NCBI GenBank assembly: GCA_964412375.1
Contig: CAYPOD010000004.1
Coordinates: 62,001 to 126,000 of the forward strand
DNA: 64,000 nt
Reading direction: 5' to 3'
From: CADEDV01 sp964412375
GTDB taxonomy: Bacteria > Bacteroidota > Bacteroidia > Chitinophagales > Chitinophagaceae
Shown: positions 56,259-64,000 of the stretch, one piece after another
How the letters are laid out: each line of letters opens with the position of its first letter
Position numbering within the stretch: position 1 is the first letter of the stretch
The notes under the pieces: model-generated
Database searches by the model: none
The model's input: the letters and a program-made list of their open reading frames with translations, nothing else
What the model was told of the DNA's origin: nothing
Program-made: the position numbers and the translations under genes

Positions 56259-57611
56259 GTGAAAAAATTCATTCAGACGCTAAAAAATATCTGGAGCATT
56301 GAGGAACTGAGAGGTAAAATCCTTTTCACCCTGCTGCTCATTGTTATTTATCGTATCGGATCTTTCATCGTGCTGCCGGGTATCAACCCTATTGAAATGG
56401 AAAAGCAGGCGGGGCAATCCAGCAATGGTATTCTTGACCTGATCAATACATTTGCCGGTGGCGCTTTTAACCAGGCGTCAATTTTTGCACTGGGTATCAT
56501 GCCCTATATCTCTGCATCCATCTTCATGCAATTGATGACAGTGCTGGTGCCGCGGTTTCAGAAAATGCAGAAGGAAGGCGACAGCGGCCGCAAAAAGATC
56601 AATCAGTATACCCGCTACCTCACTGTGATCGTAACCTTGTTGCAGGCCTCAGCCTATGTTCGTTACCTTGAGAATATGGCACAGGGCAACCCGGGTATGA
56701 TGTATGCCTCTTATGCAGGTATGTTCTTTGTTTCCACGCTGATTATTCTTACTGCAGGCACTTTGTTTGTAATGTGGCTGGGTGAAAAAATCACTGACAA
56801 AGGTTTGGGTAATGGTACATCGCTCATCATCATGATCGGTATCCTGGCCCGTTTGCCGCAGTCATTCACACAGGAGTTGGTGGCCAAATCAACAAGAACA
56901 GGAACCATACTCATTTTTATCATCGAGATTGCAATTTTGATCGCCATAATCCTGGGATGTATTCTCCTGGTGCAGGGTGTAAGAAAAGTGCCGGTGAATT
57001 ATGCCAAGCAAATTGTCGGCAACCGCCAGTTTGGTGGAGCAAGGCAGTTCCTGCCGCTGAAAGTGAACAGCGCCGGTGTAATGCCTATCATTTTTGCACA
57101 GGCTATTATGTTCCTGCCAACATTGGTGACATTAGGCAATGCCAACAGTGAAAGCGGTCAGACACTTTCACGAATATTTACCGACCAGAAAGATATCATC
57201 CACATGCTGATCTATTCAGTGGTGGTGATCGGGTTCACCTTCCTTTACACAGCTTTGATATTTAATCCCAAACAGATCGCCGATAATCTTAAACAAAGCA
57301 ATGGTTTTATCCCGGGTGTAAAACCAGGACAACCAACGGCGGATTATATTGGTGTGATCATGGACCGCATAACGCTGCCCGGTGCTGTGCTGCTTGCATT
57401 CGTAGGCATACTGCCGGGTATTGCAGAACGGTTTGGTGTAACCCAAGGATTTTCTACTTTCTTTGGCGGCACATCACTGCTGATCATGGTGGGAGTGGTG
57501 CTGGATACATTGCAGCAGATCGAAACACAATTACTGATGCGTCAGTATGACGGACTGATGAAAAGCGGCCGTATCCAGGGAAGACAAACTACCTCTGCAG
57601 TGCAGATGTAA
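56259..57611 (+). CDS. secY: Preprotein translocase subunit SecY
   Basis: 450 residues, read from a GTG start (KKFIQTLKNIWSIEELRGKILFTLLLI follows directly). Ten transmembrane helices form the protein-conducting channel in the inner membrane. Conserved stretches are YRIGSFIVLPGINP, the plug region FAGGAFNQASIFALGIMPYISASI, and QFGGARQFLPLKVNSAGVMPIIFAQAI. It is the last gene of this transcript, ending at a strong terminator; adk, infA and rpmJ do not follow. Confidence 0.97.
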   Translation: MKKFIQTLKNIWSIEELRGKILFTLLLIVIYRIGSFIVLPGINPIEMEKQAGQSSNGILDLINTFAGGAFNQASIFALGIMPYISASIFMQLMTVLVPRFQKMQKEGDSGRKKINQYTRYLTVIVTLLQASAYVRYLENMAQGNPGMMYASYAGMFFVSTLIILTAGTLFVMWLGEKITDKGLGNGTSLIIMIGILARLPQSFTQELVAKSTRTGTILIFIIEIAILIAIILGCILLVQGVRKVPVNYAKQIVGNRQFGGARQFLPLKVNSAGVMPIIFAQAIMFLPTLVTLGNANSESGQTLSRIFTDQKDIIHMLIYSVVVIGFTFLYTALIFNPKQIADNLKQSNGFIPGVKPGQPTADYIGVIMDRITLPGAVLLAFVGILPGIAERFGVTQGFSTFFGGTSLLIMVGVVLDTLQQIETQLLMRQYDGLMKSGRIQGRQTTSAVQM

Positions 57612-57630
57612 ATATAATTTCAAATTAGTG

Positions 57631-57666
57631 ACAGAGCCCGGTAAGTAACTTACCGGGCTCTGTTTT
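57631..57666 (+). terminator. Strong terminator after secY
   Basis: A 15-bp perfect stem (ACAGAGCCCGGTAAG and its complement) with loop TAA, followed by a short T run. It closes the S10-spc transcript. Confidence 0.9.
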
Positions 57667-57682
57667 ACTCGGGGAAATAAAT

Positions 57683-57690
57683 TAATTTTG
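57683..57690 (+). promoter_or_regulatory. -7 box of the map promoter
   Basis: TAATTTTG matches TAnnTTTG and is followed by CAGC. It is only 10 bases before the first ATG of map, implying a very short leader or use of the second ATG. Confidence 0.5.
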
Positions 57691-57700
57691 CAGCTTCATT

Positions 57701-58525
57701 ATGATGATACAAAAAACAAATGAGCAGGTGGAACTGATGCGGCAAAGCGCCTTGCTGGTAAGTAATACGCTGGCACAGGTTGCTGCAATACTGAAGCCCG
57801 GCATTACCACTTTGTCCATTGATGAACTGATCGGTACCATTATCAGGGACAATAATGCGGTACCTTCTTTCCTGAATTATAAAGGCTATCCTTTCAATTC
57901 ATGCATCTCGGTGAATGATGTGGTGGTGCATGGATTCCCTAATGATAATGAACTGCAGGAAGGTGATGTGGTGACTATTGACATTGGTGTAATCCTGAAT
58001 GGATGGCATGGAGACCATGCTTATACGTTTGCTATCGGTGACCCTGGCGATACAGTGATGCAATTGATCCGGGTAACAAAAGAGTCATTATACAAAGGAA
58101 TTGAAAAAGCTGTTGCCGGCAACAGGGTAGGTGATATTGCTTTTGCCATTCAGGAGCATACGGAAAAAAAGCACGGCTATGGAGTGGTGAGAGAACTGGT
58201 GGGGCATGGCCTGGGAAAAAACCTGCACGAAGACCCGCAGGTGCCTAACTACGGGAAAAGAGGCAGCGGCCCGAAACTGAAAGAAAATATAGTGCTTGCC
58301 ATAGAACCCATGATCAACCTGGGAAGTAAAGATGTTTATACCGAAGATGACGGATGGACGGTACGCACCAAAGACGGGAAACCCTCTGTTCATTTTGAAC
58401 ATGATGTGTGTGTGCGGAAAGGGAAAGCAGATATATTGTCAGACTACCGGCCTATTGAAAAAGCTGAAATGGCCAATCCCAATTTATTTACACATTCCAG
58501 TATAGGTCAGCCTCTCACTTCCTGA
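57701..58525 (+). CDS. map: Methionine aminopeptidase, type I
   Basis: A 274-residue metalloenzyme removing the initiator Met from new proteins. The pita-bread fold motifs are present: PSFLNYKGYPFNSCISVNDVVVHG, the first metal Asp in VVTIDIGVILNGWHGDHAYTF with the second Asp 11 residues on, then GHGLGKNLHEDPQVPNYG with the metal His, EPMINLG with a Glu, and HFEHDVCV. Start at the first or second of two adjacent ATGs. It usually lies in the secY-adk-map-infA string; here it follows secY but has its own promoter. Confidence 0.96.
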   Translation: MMIQKTNEQVELMRQSALLVSNTLAQVAAILKPGITTLSIDELIGTIIRDNNAVPSFLNYKGYPFNSCISVNDVVVHGFPNDNELQEGDVVTIDIGVILNGWHGDHAYTFAIGDPGDTVMQLIRVTKESLYKGIEKAVAGNRVGDIAFAIQEHTEKKHGYGVVRELVGHGLGKNLHEDPQVPNYGKRGSGPKLKENIVLAIEPMINLGSKDVYTEDDGWTVRTKDGKPSVHFEHDVCVRKGKADILSDYRPIEKAEMANPNLFTHSSIGQPLTS

Positions 58526-58553
58526 CGGCAGACAAGATTGTTTTTTTTTTAGT

Positions 58554-59807
58554 ATGTCATCCCGCAAAAAATTAGTTGTGATCGGCGGCGGTGCTGCCGG
58601 TTTTTTCTGCGCAGTCAATGCTGCCAGGTTGAACCCGTCTTTGGAAGTCAATATCATTGAAAAGACAGGCAAATTGCTTTCAAAAGTGAAAGTGAGCGGC
58701 GGTGGTCGTTGCAATGTCACTCATGCCTGTTTTGATATTGGAGAAATGAGCCAGCGATATCCAAGAGGTGGAAACTTTGTAAAGAAAACCTTTCACCAGT
58801 TTTTTACTACCGACACGATAAAATGGTTTGAAGAAAGAGGAGCGAAGCTGAAAACCGAAGCAGATGGCAGAATGTTCCCTGTCACCAATTCTTCTCAAAC
58901 TATTATTGATTGTTTGCTGAAAGAAGTGAACAAATACGGTGTGCAGATATTGATGAACAGGCAAGTGCAATCGCTAAATGTTCAATCTTCCACGTTCAAT
59001 CTTCAATGTTCTTCAGGTGAAATCATAAAAGCTAATTATGTCTGCATTGCCGTTGGTGGCTATCCCAAAGCTTCGATGTTTGAATGGCTGAAACAACTGG
59101 GACATGCTATAGAAGAGCCGGTACCTTCATTGTTTACATTCAATCTTACTACCGGAAAGAACGGCTTGCCTGGCAACACTATTACACAACTGATGGGAGT
59201 GAGTGTAGAAAATGCACGGTTGAAAATCATCGGTACAAAACTGGAACAGGAAGGCCCGGTACTGATCACTCATTGGGGGTTGAGCGGTCCTGCAGTATTG
59301 CGGTTGAGTGCCTGGGGAGCAAGGGAACTAAAAACAAAAAATTGGGAGTTTGGGATCAGTGTAAACTGGCTACCCGAATTGAATGAACAGAAATTGCGGG
59401 AAATGTTTGCTTCTTTCCGCCGTGAGAACGCCTCGCAAAAAGTGATGAGTAAAAATGTTTTTGGTTTGCCGAATCGGCTCTGGGAGTTTTTGGCAATGCA
59501 ATCTGGTGTAACGCCAATAATGCGCTGGGCTGATCTGCCAGCCGTTATACAAAGTAAGTTTATCAAAAACCTGGTCGCCTGCGATTTTTCAGTGAAAGGG
59601 AAGACAACTTTTAAAGAAGAGTTTGTGACTGCCGGTGGAATTAAACTGAATGAAGTTGATCCAAACACCATGATGAGCAGGAAATTTTCAAATCTGTTTT
59701 TCGCAGGTGAAATATTAGATGTAGATGGCATCACCGGGGGCTTCAATTTTCAACATGCCTGGACGAGTGGATTTATTGCTGCAAAATCAATTGCAGCATT
59801 AAAATGA
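58554..59807 (+). CDS. BaiN/YhiN-like FAD-dependent oxidoreductase
   Basis: A 417-residue flavoprotein of the HI0933 family. The FAD-binding start is LVVIGGGAAGFFCAVNAARL, followed by KVKVSGGGRCNVTHACFD, a hallmark of the family. The C-terminal FFAGEILDVDGITGGFNFQHAWTSG closes the flavin site. Residues around 139-150 (QSLNVQSSTFNLQ) come from a repeat-like DNA stretch and may be an in-frame insertion. The reaction in this organism is unknown; relatives reduce bile-acid intermediates or act in redox housekeeping. It follows map by 28 bases and is likely co-transcribed. Confidence 0.88.
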   Translation: MSSRKKLVVIGGGAAGFFCAVNAARLNPSLEVNIIEKTGKLLSKVKVSGGGRCNVTHACFDIGEMSQRYPRGGNFVKKTFHQFFTTDTIKWFEERGAKLKTEADGRMFPVTNSSQTIIDCLLKEVNKYGVQILMNRQVQSLNVQSSTFNLQCSSGEIIKANYVCIAVGGYPKASMFEWLKQLGHAIEEPVPSLFTFNLTTGKNGLPGNTITQLMGVSVENARLKIIGTKLEQEGPVLITHWGLSGPAVLRLSAWGARELKTKNWEFGISVNWLPELNEQKLREMFASFRRENASQKVMSKNVFGLPNRLWEFLAMQSGVTPIMRWADLPAVIQSKFIKNLVACDFSVKGKTTFKEEFVTAGGIKLNEVDPNTMMSRKFSNLFFAGEILDVDGITGGFNFQHAWTSGFIAAKSIAALK

Positions 59808-60854
59808 TCATTTGTCAATTTGCGGTTTCAACTGCACATAGGCCCACGCAGTGAAAGGGATTAACAGGAAGAGCAATAACACCCATGTTGTCTGAAAAAT
59901 AATCCAGGCTACGATAGTCAGCAGAAGCAGGTAAAAAGGATAAAACAGAAAAAGGAGCCCCATCATCACTGAATCATAATGATCGTTGTGCCAGGTTCTT
60001 TTCCAGGTAAATTTTTTTATGGGCATAAACAGGGGCACATGCAATAGCCATCCCAGCAGCGCCGGTGCTGCCAGCATGATTTTTTGTAAAGTGGATGGCT
60101 TTAACTCCATTCTTTTCTTTTGCTGCTGCCTGTCTGTTTTCGGAATTTCAAAAACTAAACGTTCTAATTGCTGTTGTAACAGATTATTGAATGACTGGTG
60201 CCTCACACCATCTGCTTCATTCATATTGACATTTTCAATCGTTATGATCTCACCAAAGTTGATGAACATATTTTTACCAAACCTGTGAAAAGAACTGTAG
60301 TTGATGCCCACAGGCAACACCTGTAATGGAATGTTTTCCTCCCATGCCCGCATAGCCAGCCTGGCTGTTCCTTTTTTTAGCGGTCGCAGGTGCCACTCGT
60401 TGATGCACTTGCCTTCACTGTAAATCAGCACAACGCCGCTGTTTCTAAAAATTTCAATACAGGCATCAAAGGTTTTGTAATTTTCATTCAGGTTTTCGGT
60501 CCCTTCACTTGTTCTGTACACCGGCAATATTTTCAATGCATTTAAAAGCCGGGCATAGAATTTCTTTTTAAAAACATCACCTCGTGCCAGCGACCACACC
60601 GGTTGCTGAAACAAAGCATTGATGATTACAGAATCCAGGAAAGAATTAGGATGATTGCAAGCCAACAGTAACGGGCCTTTTGATTGCAGTAAAACAGACT
60701 GGTTGATGATGATTTTTCGGCAGAAGATCAGCATCGCCAGCCTGATAAAAGGTTTTAAGCAGCGATAGAACAAAGCCTGTTTTTGGTGAATATAGGAAGA
60801 AATAGAGATCAGCAGCGAACCGGACCCCGAATGGAGCGTCGCAACGGCTGCCAA
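59808..60854 (-). CDS. PlsC-like glycerolipid acyltransferase
   Basis: A 348-residue membrane-associated acyltransferase. The active-site block is LLACNHPNSFLDSVIIN: five residues separate His and Asp, as in GPAT-like enzymes, against four in common PlsC proteins. The substrate block VLIYSEGKCINE and the later LQVLPVGINY fit the family. Two hydrophobic helices near the C-terminus (about 285-340) anchor it. It likely acylates glycerol-3-phosphate or lysophosphatidate (family knowledge). The N-terminal start is uncertain; a Met further in is possible. It converges, with stops next to each other, on the flavoprotein gene and is divergent from rpsA. Confidence 0.82.
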   Translation of the reverse strand: MAAVATLHSGSGSLLISISSYIHQKQALFYRCLKPFIRLAMLIFCRKIIINQSVLLQSKGPLLLACNHPNSFLDSVIINALFQQPVWSLARGDVFKKKFYARLLNALKILPVYRTSEGTENLNENYKTFDACIEIFRNSGVVLIYSEGKCINEWHLRPLKKGTARLAMRAWEENIPLQVLPVGINYSSFHRFGKNMFINFGEIITIENVNMNEADGVRHQSFNNLLQQQLERLVFEIPKTDRQQQKKRMELKPSTLQKIMLAAPALLGWLLHVPLFMPIKKFTWKRTWHNDHYDSVMMGLLFLFYPFYLLLLTIVAWIIFQTTWVLLLFLLIPFTAWAYVQLKPQIDK

Positions 60855-60927
60855 ATCAGGGCGTTATCGTTGGTAAATCCCCCAAAAATCTCTCCCTTAA
60901 AATGGACAGTTTCCGGGTGATTAGCCC

Positions 60928-60935
60928 TATCTTTG
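60928..60935 (+). promoter_or_regulatory. -7 box of the rpsA promoter
   Basis: TATCTTTG followed by CTGCC, matching TAnnTTTG, 37 bases before the rpsA ATG. No exact TTTG -33 box; TTTCC lies at a shorter distance. Confidence 0.55.
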
Positions 60936-60971
60936 CTGCCCCGAAATTTTAAAACCCTTCGGGATCAAATT

Positions 60972-62879
60972 ATGTCTGATAACAATATTGTTAACCAAAA
61001 CGCTGATGCACAGGAGCCTGCTGCTGTTGAAACAACAGAAGTGGCTACAGCGACACCAAATGCACCCGTGCAAACCGCTCACGATGATTTCGACTGGAGC
61101 GTTGACAAACGTAATGTGATTTCTTACACCTCTGAGGAGAAAGAAAAGTATCACGATGTGTATGACAAAACTTTCGTTCAACTGAACGATGGCGAACTGA
61201 TCCAGGGTACTGTGGTTGGTTTGACCAAAACAGATGTGGTGCTGAACATCGGTTTTAAAAGCGATGGTCTCATCTCATTAAATGAATTCCGCGACATACC
61301 CGGCCTGAAAGTGGGAGATGAAGTGGAAGTGATGGTGGTGGATAAGGAAGACCGCAACGGTCACCTGAACCTGAGCCGCCGCCAGGCCCGTATCACCCGT
61401 GCATGGGAAAGAATCGTGGAAGTGCACAAAACAGGTGAGGTGATCACCGGTACTGTTACATCCAAAACAAAAGGTGGTTTGATCGTTGATGTTTTCGGAA
61501 TGGAAACCTTCCTGCCGGGCTCACAGATTGATGTGAAGCCGGTAACTGACTACGACCAGTTTGTTGGAAAAACAATGGAGTTCAAAGTGGTGAAGATCAA
61601 CGAAACCATTAAGAACGCTGTTGTATCACACAAAGCACTTATCGAAAGTGATATCGAAGCACAACGTGCCGAGATCATCAGTAAGTTAGAAAAAGGCCAG
61701 GTGCTGGAAGGTACAGTGAAGAACATAACTGACTTCGGCGCCTTCATGGACCTTGGCGGTCTCGATGGCCTGCTGTATATCACTGATATCTCCTGGGGCC
61801 GCATCTCTCACCCGGGCGAAGTGCTGAAGATGGATCAGAAGATCAACGTGGTGGTGCTTGATTTTGACGATGAGAAAAAACGTATCAGCCTTGGCCTGAA
61901 ACAACTCACTCCGCATCCATGGGATGTGCTGGGTGAAAACATTGCTGAAGGCAACGTGGTGAAAGGTAAAGTGGTGAACATTGAAGATTACGGCGCTTTC
62001 CTCGAAATTCAGCCGGGTGTGGAAGGACTGGTTCACGTTAGCGAGATCACCTGGGCCAACACACCGATCAATGCTAAAGAGTTCTTCAAATTAGGTGATG
62101 AGCATGAAGCAAAGATTGTGACACTCGATAAAGAGAGCAGGAAGATGAGTTTATCCATCAAGCAACTTTCTCCTGATCCCTGGAATGATATTGAAACCAA
62201 ATTTGCAGAAGGCAGCCGTCATACCGGCCTGGTGAAGAATATCACCAACTATGGTGTGTTTGTGGAGCTTTCTCCCGGCATTGGCGGCATGATCCATATC
62301 AGCGATCTGAGCTGGCTGAAGCGTTTCAACCACCCCGGTGAATACACCAAAGTTGGCAGCAACATTGATGTGATCATCCTCGGCATTGACAAAGAAAACC
62401 GCAAACTGCAGTTAGGTCACAAACAACTCGAAGAAGATCCCTGGAACACCCTGCAGGATACCTTTGCTATCGGAAGCATTCACGAAGGCACTGTGAGCCG
62501 CAGGGATGATAAAGGTGCCACCGTTCAGTTACCTTATGGGCTGGAAGGTTTTGCTCCTAATCGTCACCTTGCAAAGGAAGATGGTAAATCAATTGGTGCT
62601 GATGAAACAGCCCAGTTCATGGTGATCGAGTTTGACCGCAATGAAAAACGGATCGTTGTTTCTCATACCCGCATCTGGGAGCAAGGCCAGATAGAAGTGG
62701 CGGAAGCAGCGAAGAAAGAAGCAAGGGCTGAAGCGGATAAAACCAAGAAAGCAGTGAAGAATATCCAGAGCAAAGTGGAAAAAGCAACGCTGGGCGACCT
62801 GGGTGTGCTGGCCGATCTGAAGAAAAAGATGGAAGGCGGTGAATCAACAGGCAGCACTGAAGAGCCGAAAGCAGAGTAA
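60972..62879 (+). CDS. rpsA: 30S ribosomal protein S1
   Basis: 635 residues from the ATG at 60972 (MSDNNIVNQNADAQEP); the longer reading would include the promoter. A low-complexity acidic segment of about 50 residues precedes six S1 RNA-binding domains, each recognisable by G-x-V-x-x-(I)-x-x-F/Y-G-A-F repeats (GTVKNITDFGAFMDLGG, GKVVNIEDYGAFLEIQPG, GLVKNITNYGVFVELSPG). The C-terminus is a charged Lys/Glu/Ala helix. S1 recruits mRNA to the 30S subunit, which matters in Bacteroidota where Shine-Dalgarno pairing is little used. Ends before a strong terminator. Confidence 0.97.
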   Translation: MSDNNIVNQNADAQEPAAVETTEVATATPNAPVQTAHDDFDWSVDKRNVISYTSEEKEKYHDVYDKTFVQLNDGELIQGTVVGLTKTDVVLNIGFKSDGLISLNEFRDIPGLKVGDEVEVMVVDKEDRNGHLNLSRRQARITRAWERIVEVHKTGEVITGTVTSKTKGGLIVDVFGMETFLPGSQIDVKPVTDYDQFVGKTMEFKVVKINETIKNAVVSHKALIESDIEAQRAEIISKLEKGQVLEGTVKNITDFGAFMDLGGLDGLLYITDISWGRISHPGEVLKMDQKINVVVLDFDDEKKRISLGLKQLTPHPWDVLGENIAEGNVVKGKVVNIEDYGAFLEIQPGVEGLVHVSEITWANTPINAKEFFKLGDEHEAKIVTLDKESRKMSLSIKQLSPDPWNDIETKFAEGSRHTGLVKNITNYGVFVELSPGIGGMIHISDLSWLKRFNHPGEYTKVGSNIDVIILGIDKENRKLQLGHKQLEEDPWNTLQDTFAIGSIHEGTVSRRDDKGATVQLPYGLEGFAPNRHLAKEDGKSIGADETAQFMVIEFDRNEKRIVVSHTRIWEQGQIEVAEAAKKEARAEADKTKKAVKNIQSKVEKATLGDLGVLADLKKKMEGGESTGSTEEPKAE

Positions 62880-62907
62880 ATAATATATTAGTGATCTGCA
62901 TAATCGT

Positions 62908-62941
62908 AAAAATCCCATCAATATTGATGGGATTTTTTTTT
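62908..62941. terminator. Bidirectional terminator after rpsA
   Basis: Palindrome AAAATCCCATCAATATTGAT and its continuation to 62933, with nine T on the plus side and TTTTT on the minus side. It lies 28 bases after the rpsA stop. Confidence 0.88.
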
Positions 62942-62946
62942 GCTGA

Positions 62947-63123
62947 CTATTTGCATTTCTCCCTGATAATGCTGTTCTTTACAACCTGAACAGTTTTTAA
63001 CTGGCAGCCCCGTAACCCTTTATCCTTCGCAAATCCTTCCTCCAAATCTTTATTGAGACCGTATCCACAACTTTGAAAAGCTTTCAGGTTTTCAGCATGT
63101 TTTCTGTTTGCTGATCCTTCCAT
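62947..63123 (-). CDS. Possible small protein, 58 aa
   Basis: A minus-strand frame starting MEGSANRKHAENLKAFQSCGYG and ending IIREKCK, with three Cys and many Lys. It stops just before the bidirectional terminator, which could serve it. No signal peptide, no family recognised, no clear promoter. It may be a chance frame in the 307-base gap between rpsA and the next gene, which otherwise holds only that terminator. Confidence 0.3.
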   Translation of the reverse strand: MEGSANRKHAENLKAFQSCGYGLNKDLEEGFAKDKGLRGCQLKTVQVVKNSIIREKCK

Positions 63124-63186
63124 TATCACTGTGATGCCTACGACACAGCGTTTTTCTTTTTTTTATAAAACCTAAAAGCACAGAGC

Positions 63187-64000
63187 ATGAACAAAACTTT
63201 ATCTATCACTTTAACCGCTCTCGTTTCAGTGATGCTGTCGGCGACAGCTTTTTCACAGACATTTTTCCTGAGAGAGACATTTCCTAACGAACAAACTGGT
63301 GGCAGCCATGATTATGACGATGATGGCTCCATAGCAGGTCAGGATTTCGGTAGCTGGAGCCGCACAACTACCAGCCAGGTAAGGGCAAGGGTTGTTGGCA
63401 GCACTTTTACGTCATCGCCTTATGCTTTGCTATTGCAAACTACTGGTGACGGTGCTGAAACAGCAACTGTTTCATCTGCAAACATCAACCTGTCGGGTGT
63501 TTCTTCTGGTCTTTGTGCAACCAACGGACTGGCTTTAAAGTTTCAGTTGAGACGTTCGTCCGCAGTAACCAGTCATAGTATGCAAGTAGAGTTTTCTAAT
63601 GACGGAGGCGTCACATTCAACAACTTTGGACCTCCAAATGTTTTATCTGCTCTTGCAAACCAGAACCAATGGTACACCATTTCAATAAGTATTCCGGATG
63701 CACCTGCTTCCTATTGGGTAAGCGACTTCAGGGTTAGGTTTGTCTACAGCAGAAGCGGTACCTCGTCTGATGCTACCGTACTGGTGGATGATATTGTTAT
63801 TACAGATCCGACCGTTCCGGATTTCTCCGGCGCATTCACTGAAACTACCAATGCCGGAACAGGTTTTGCAGTAGGTGATGTTTACCGTTACAACAGTGTG
63901 GTTACATTCCCTGAAGAATATTATGCTGAAGTAAGGATTGAAGCTATCCAGAATGCTGTTATTGATGTATTTGACAATAACGCTGCCGGTGTAGCCAACC
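63187..64000 (+). CDS. Secreted protein with beta-sandwich-like start, truncated by the window
   Basis: The frame is open from ATG 63187 to the end of the window (271 codons, no stop). A signal peptide covers about residues 1-24 (MNKTLSITLTALVSVMLSATAFSQ). The mature part begins TFFLRETFPNEQTGGSHDYDDDG. It continues as a beta-rich, Ser/Thr/Asn-rich domain ending with ATVLVDDIVI near residue 215, a pattern seen in jelly-roll adhesion modules. A second segment (YRYNSVVTFPEEYYAEVRIEAI) follows. In Bacteroidota such long exported proteins often carry a C-terminal type IX sorting domain, which would lie outside this window. Confidence 0.75.
   Translation, partial: MNKTLSITLTALVSVMLSATAFSQTFFLRETFPNEQTGGSHDYDDDGSIAGQDFGSWSRTTTSQVRARVVGSTFTSSPYALLLQTTGDGAETATVSSANINLSGVSSGLCATNGLALKFQLRRSSAVTSHSMQVEFSNDGGVTFNNFGPPNVLSALANQNQWYTISISIPDAPASYWVSDFRVRFVYSRSGTSSDATVLVDDIVITDPTVPDFSGAFTETTNAGTGFAVGDVYRYNSVVTFPEEYYAEVRIEAIQNAVIDVFDNNAAGVAN

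Overview
The window is chromosomal DNA from a Bacteroidota bacterium, most likely a Chitinophagaceae-like member (inference). The evidence is a recurring promoter box TAnnTTTG, A-rich start regions without Shine-Dalgarno sequences, a TonB-dependent receptor with an N-terminal carboxypeptidase-regulatory-like domain, an ECF sigma factor paired with a one-helix/beta-barrel membrane protein, and small lipoproteins. No tRNA, rRNA, CRISPR array, phage or insertion sequence was seen; this is mostly core-metabolism and translation DNA, with short dispersed repeats as its accessory content.

Region 1 (1-6430): the end of a class III nucleotide cyclase, a tiny lipoprotein gene with its own promoter and terminator, a DEDDh exonuclease, a family 2 glycosyltransferase, a TetR regulator divergent from a SulP transporter and beta-carbonic anhydrase pair, and an EamA exporter. 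Region 2 (6469-16705): a TonB-dependent receptor divergent from an S9 peptidase, an unrecognised gene, a histidine-phosphatase lipoprotein, a class C beta-lactamase-fold hydrolase, and the ECF sigma/barrel pair.

Region 3 (16827-37997, all minus strand): nitrogen assimilation (gltB, gltD, amt, porin) lies downstream of branched-chain amino acid synthesis. leuACDB comes first, then a 312-base gap, then ilvEDBNCA. That gap holds a 35-residue leader peptide with a run of Ile and Val codons, a protector hairpin, an antiterminator and a perfect intrinsic terminator 38 bases before ilvE. It is a complete ribosome-mediated attenuator of the ilvL kind and is the most notable element of the window.

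Region 4 (38211-45520): a helical protein of unknown function, a histone H1-like Lys-rich protein, a YVTN beta-propeller protein, fusA standing alone with a long leader, and a flippase-like membrane protein. Region 5 (45657-57666): the S10-spc ribosomal protein gene set from rpsJ to secY. Several of its spacers are invaded by short palindromes and by paired heptanucleotide repeat arrays. It ends in a strong terminator after secY, and map is transcribed separately. Region 6 (57683-64000): map, a BaiN/YhiN-like flavoprotein, a PlsC-like acyltransferase, rpsA with six S1 domains, and the start of a secreted protein that runs off the window.
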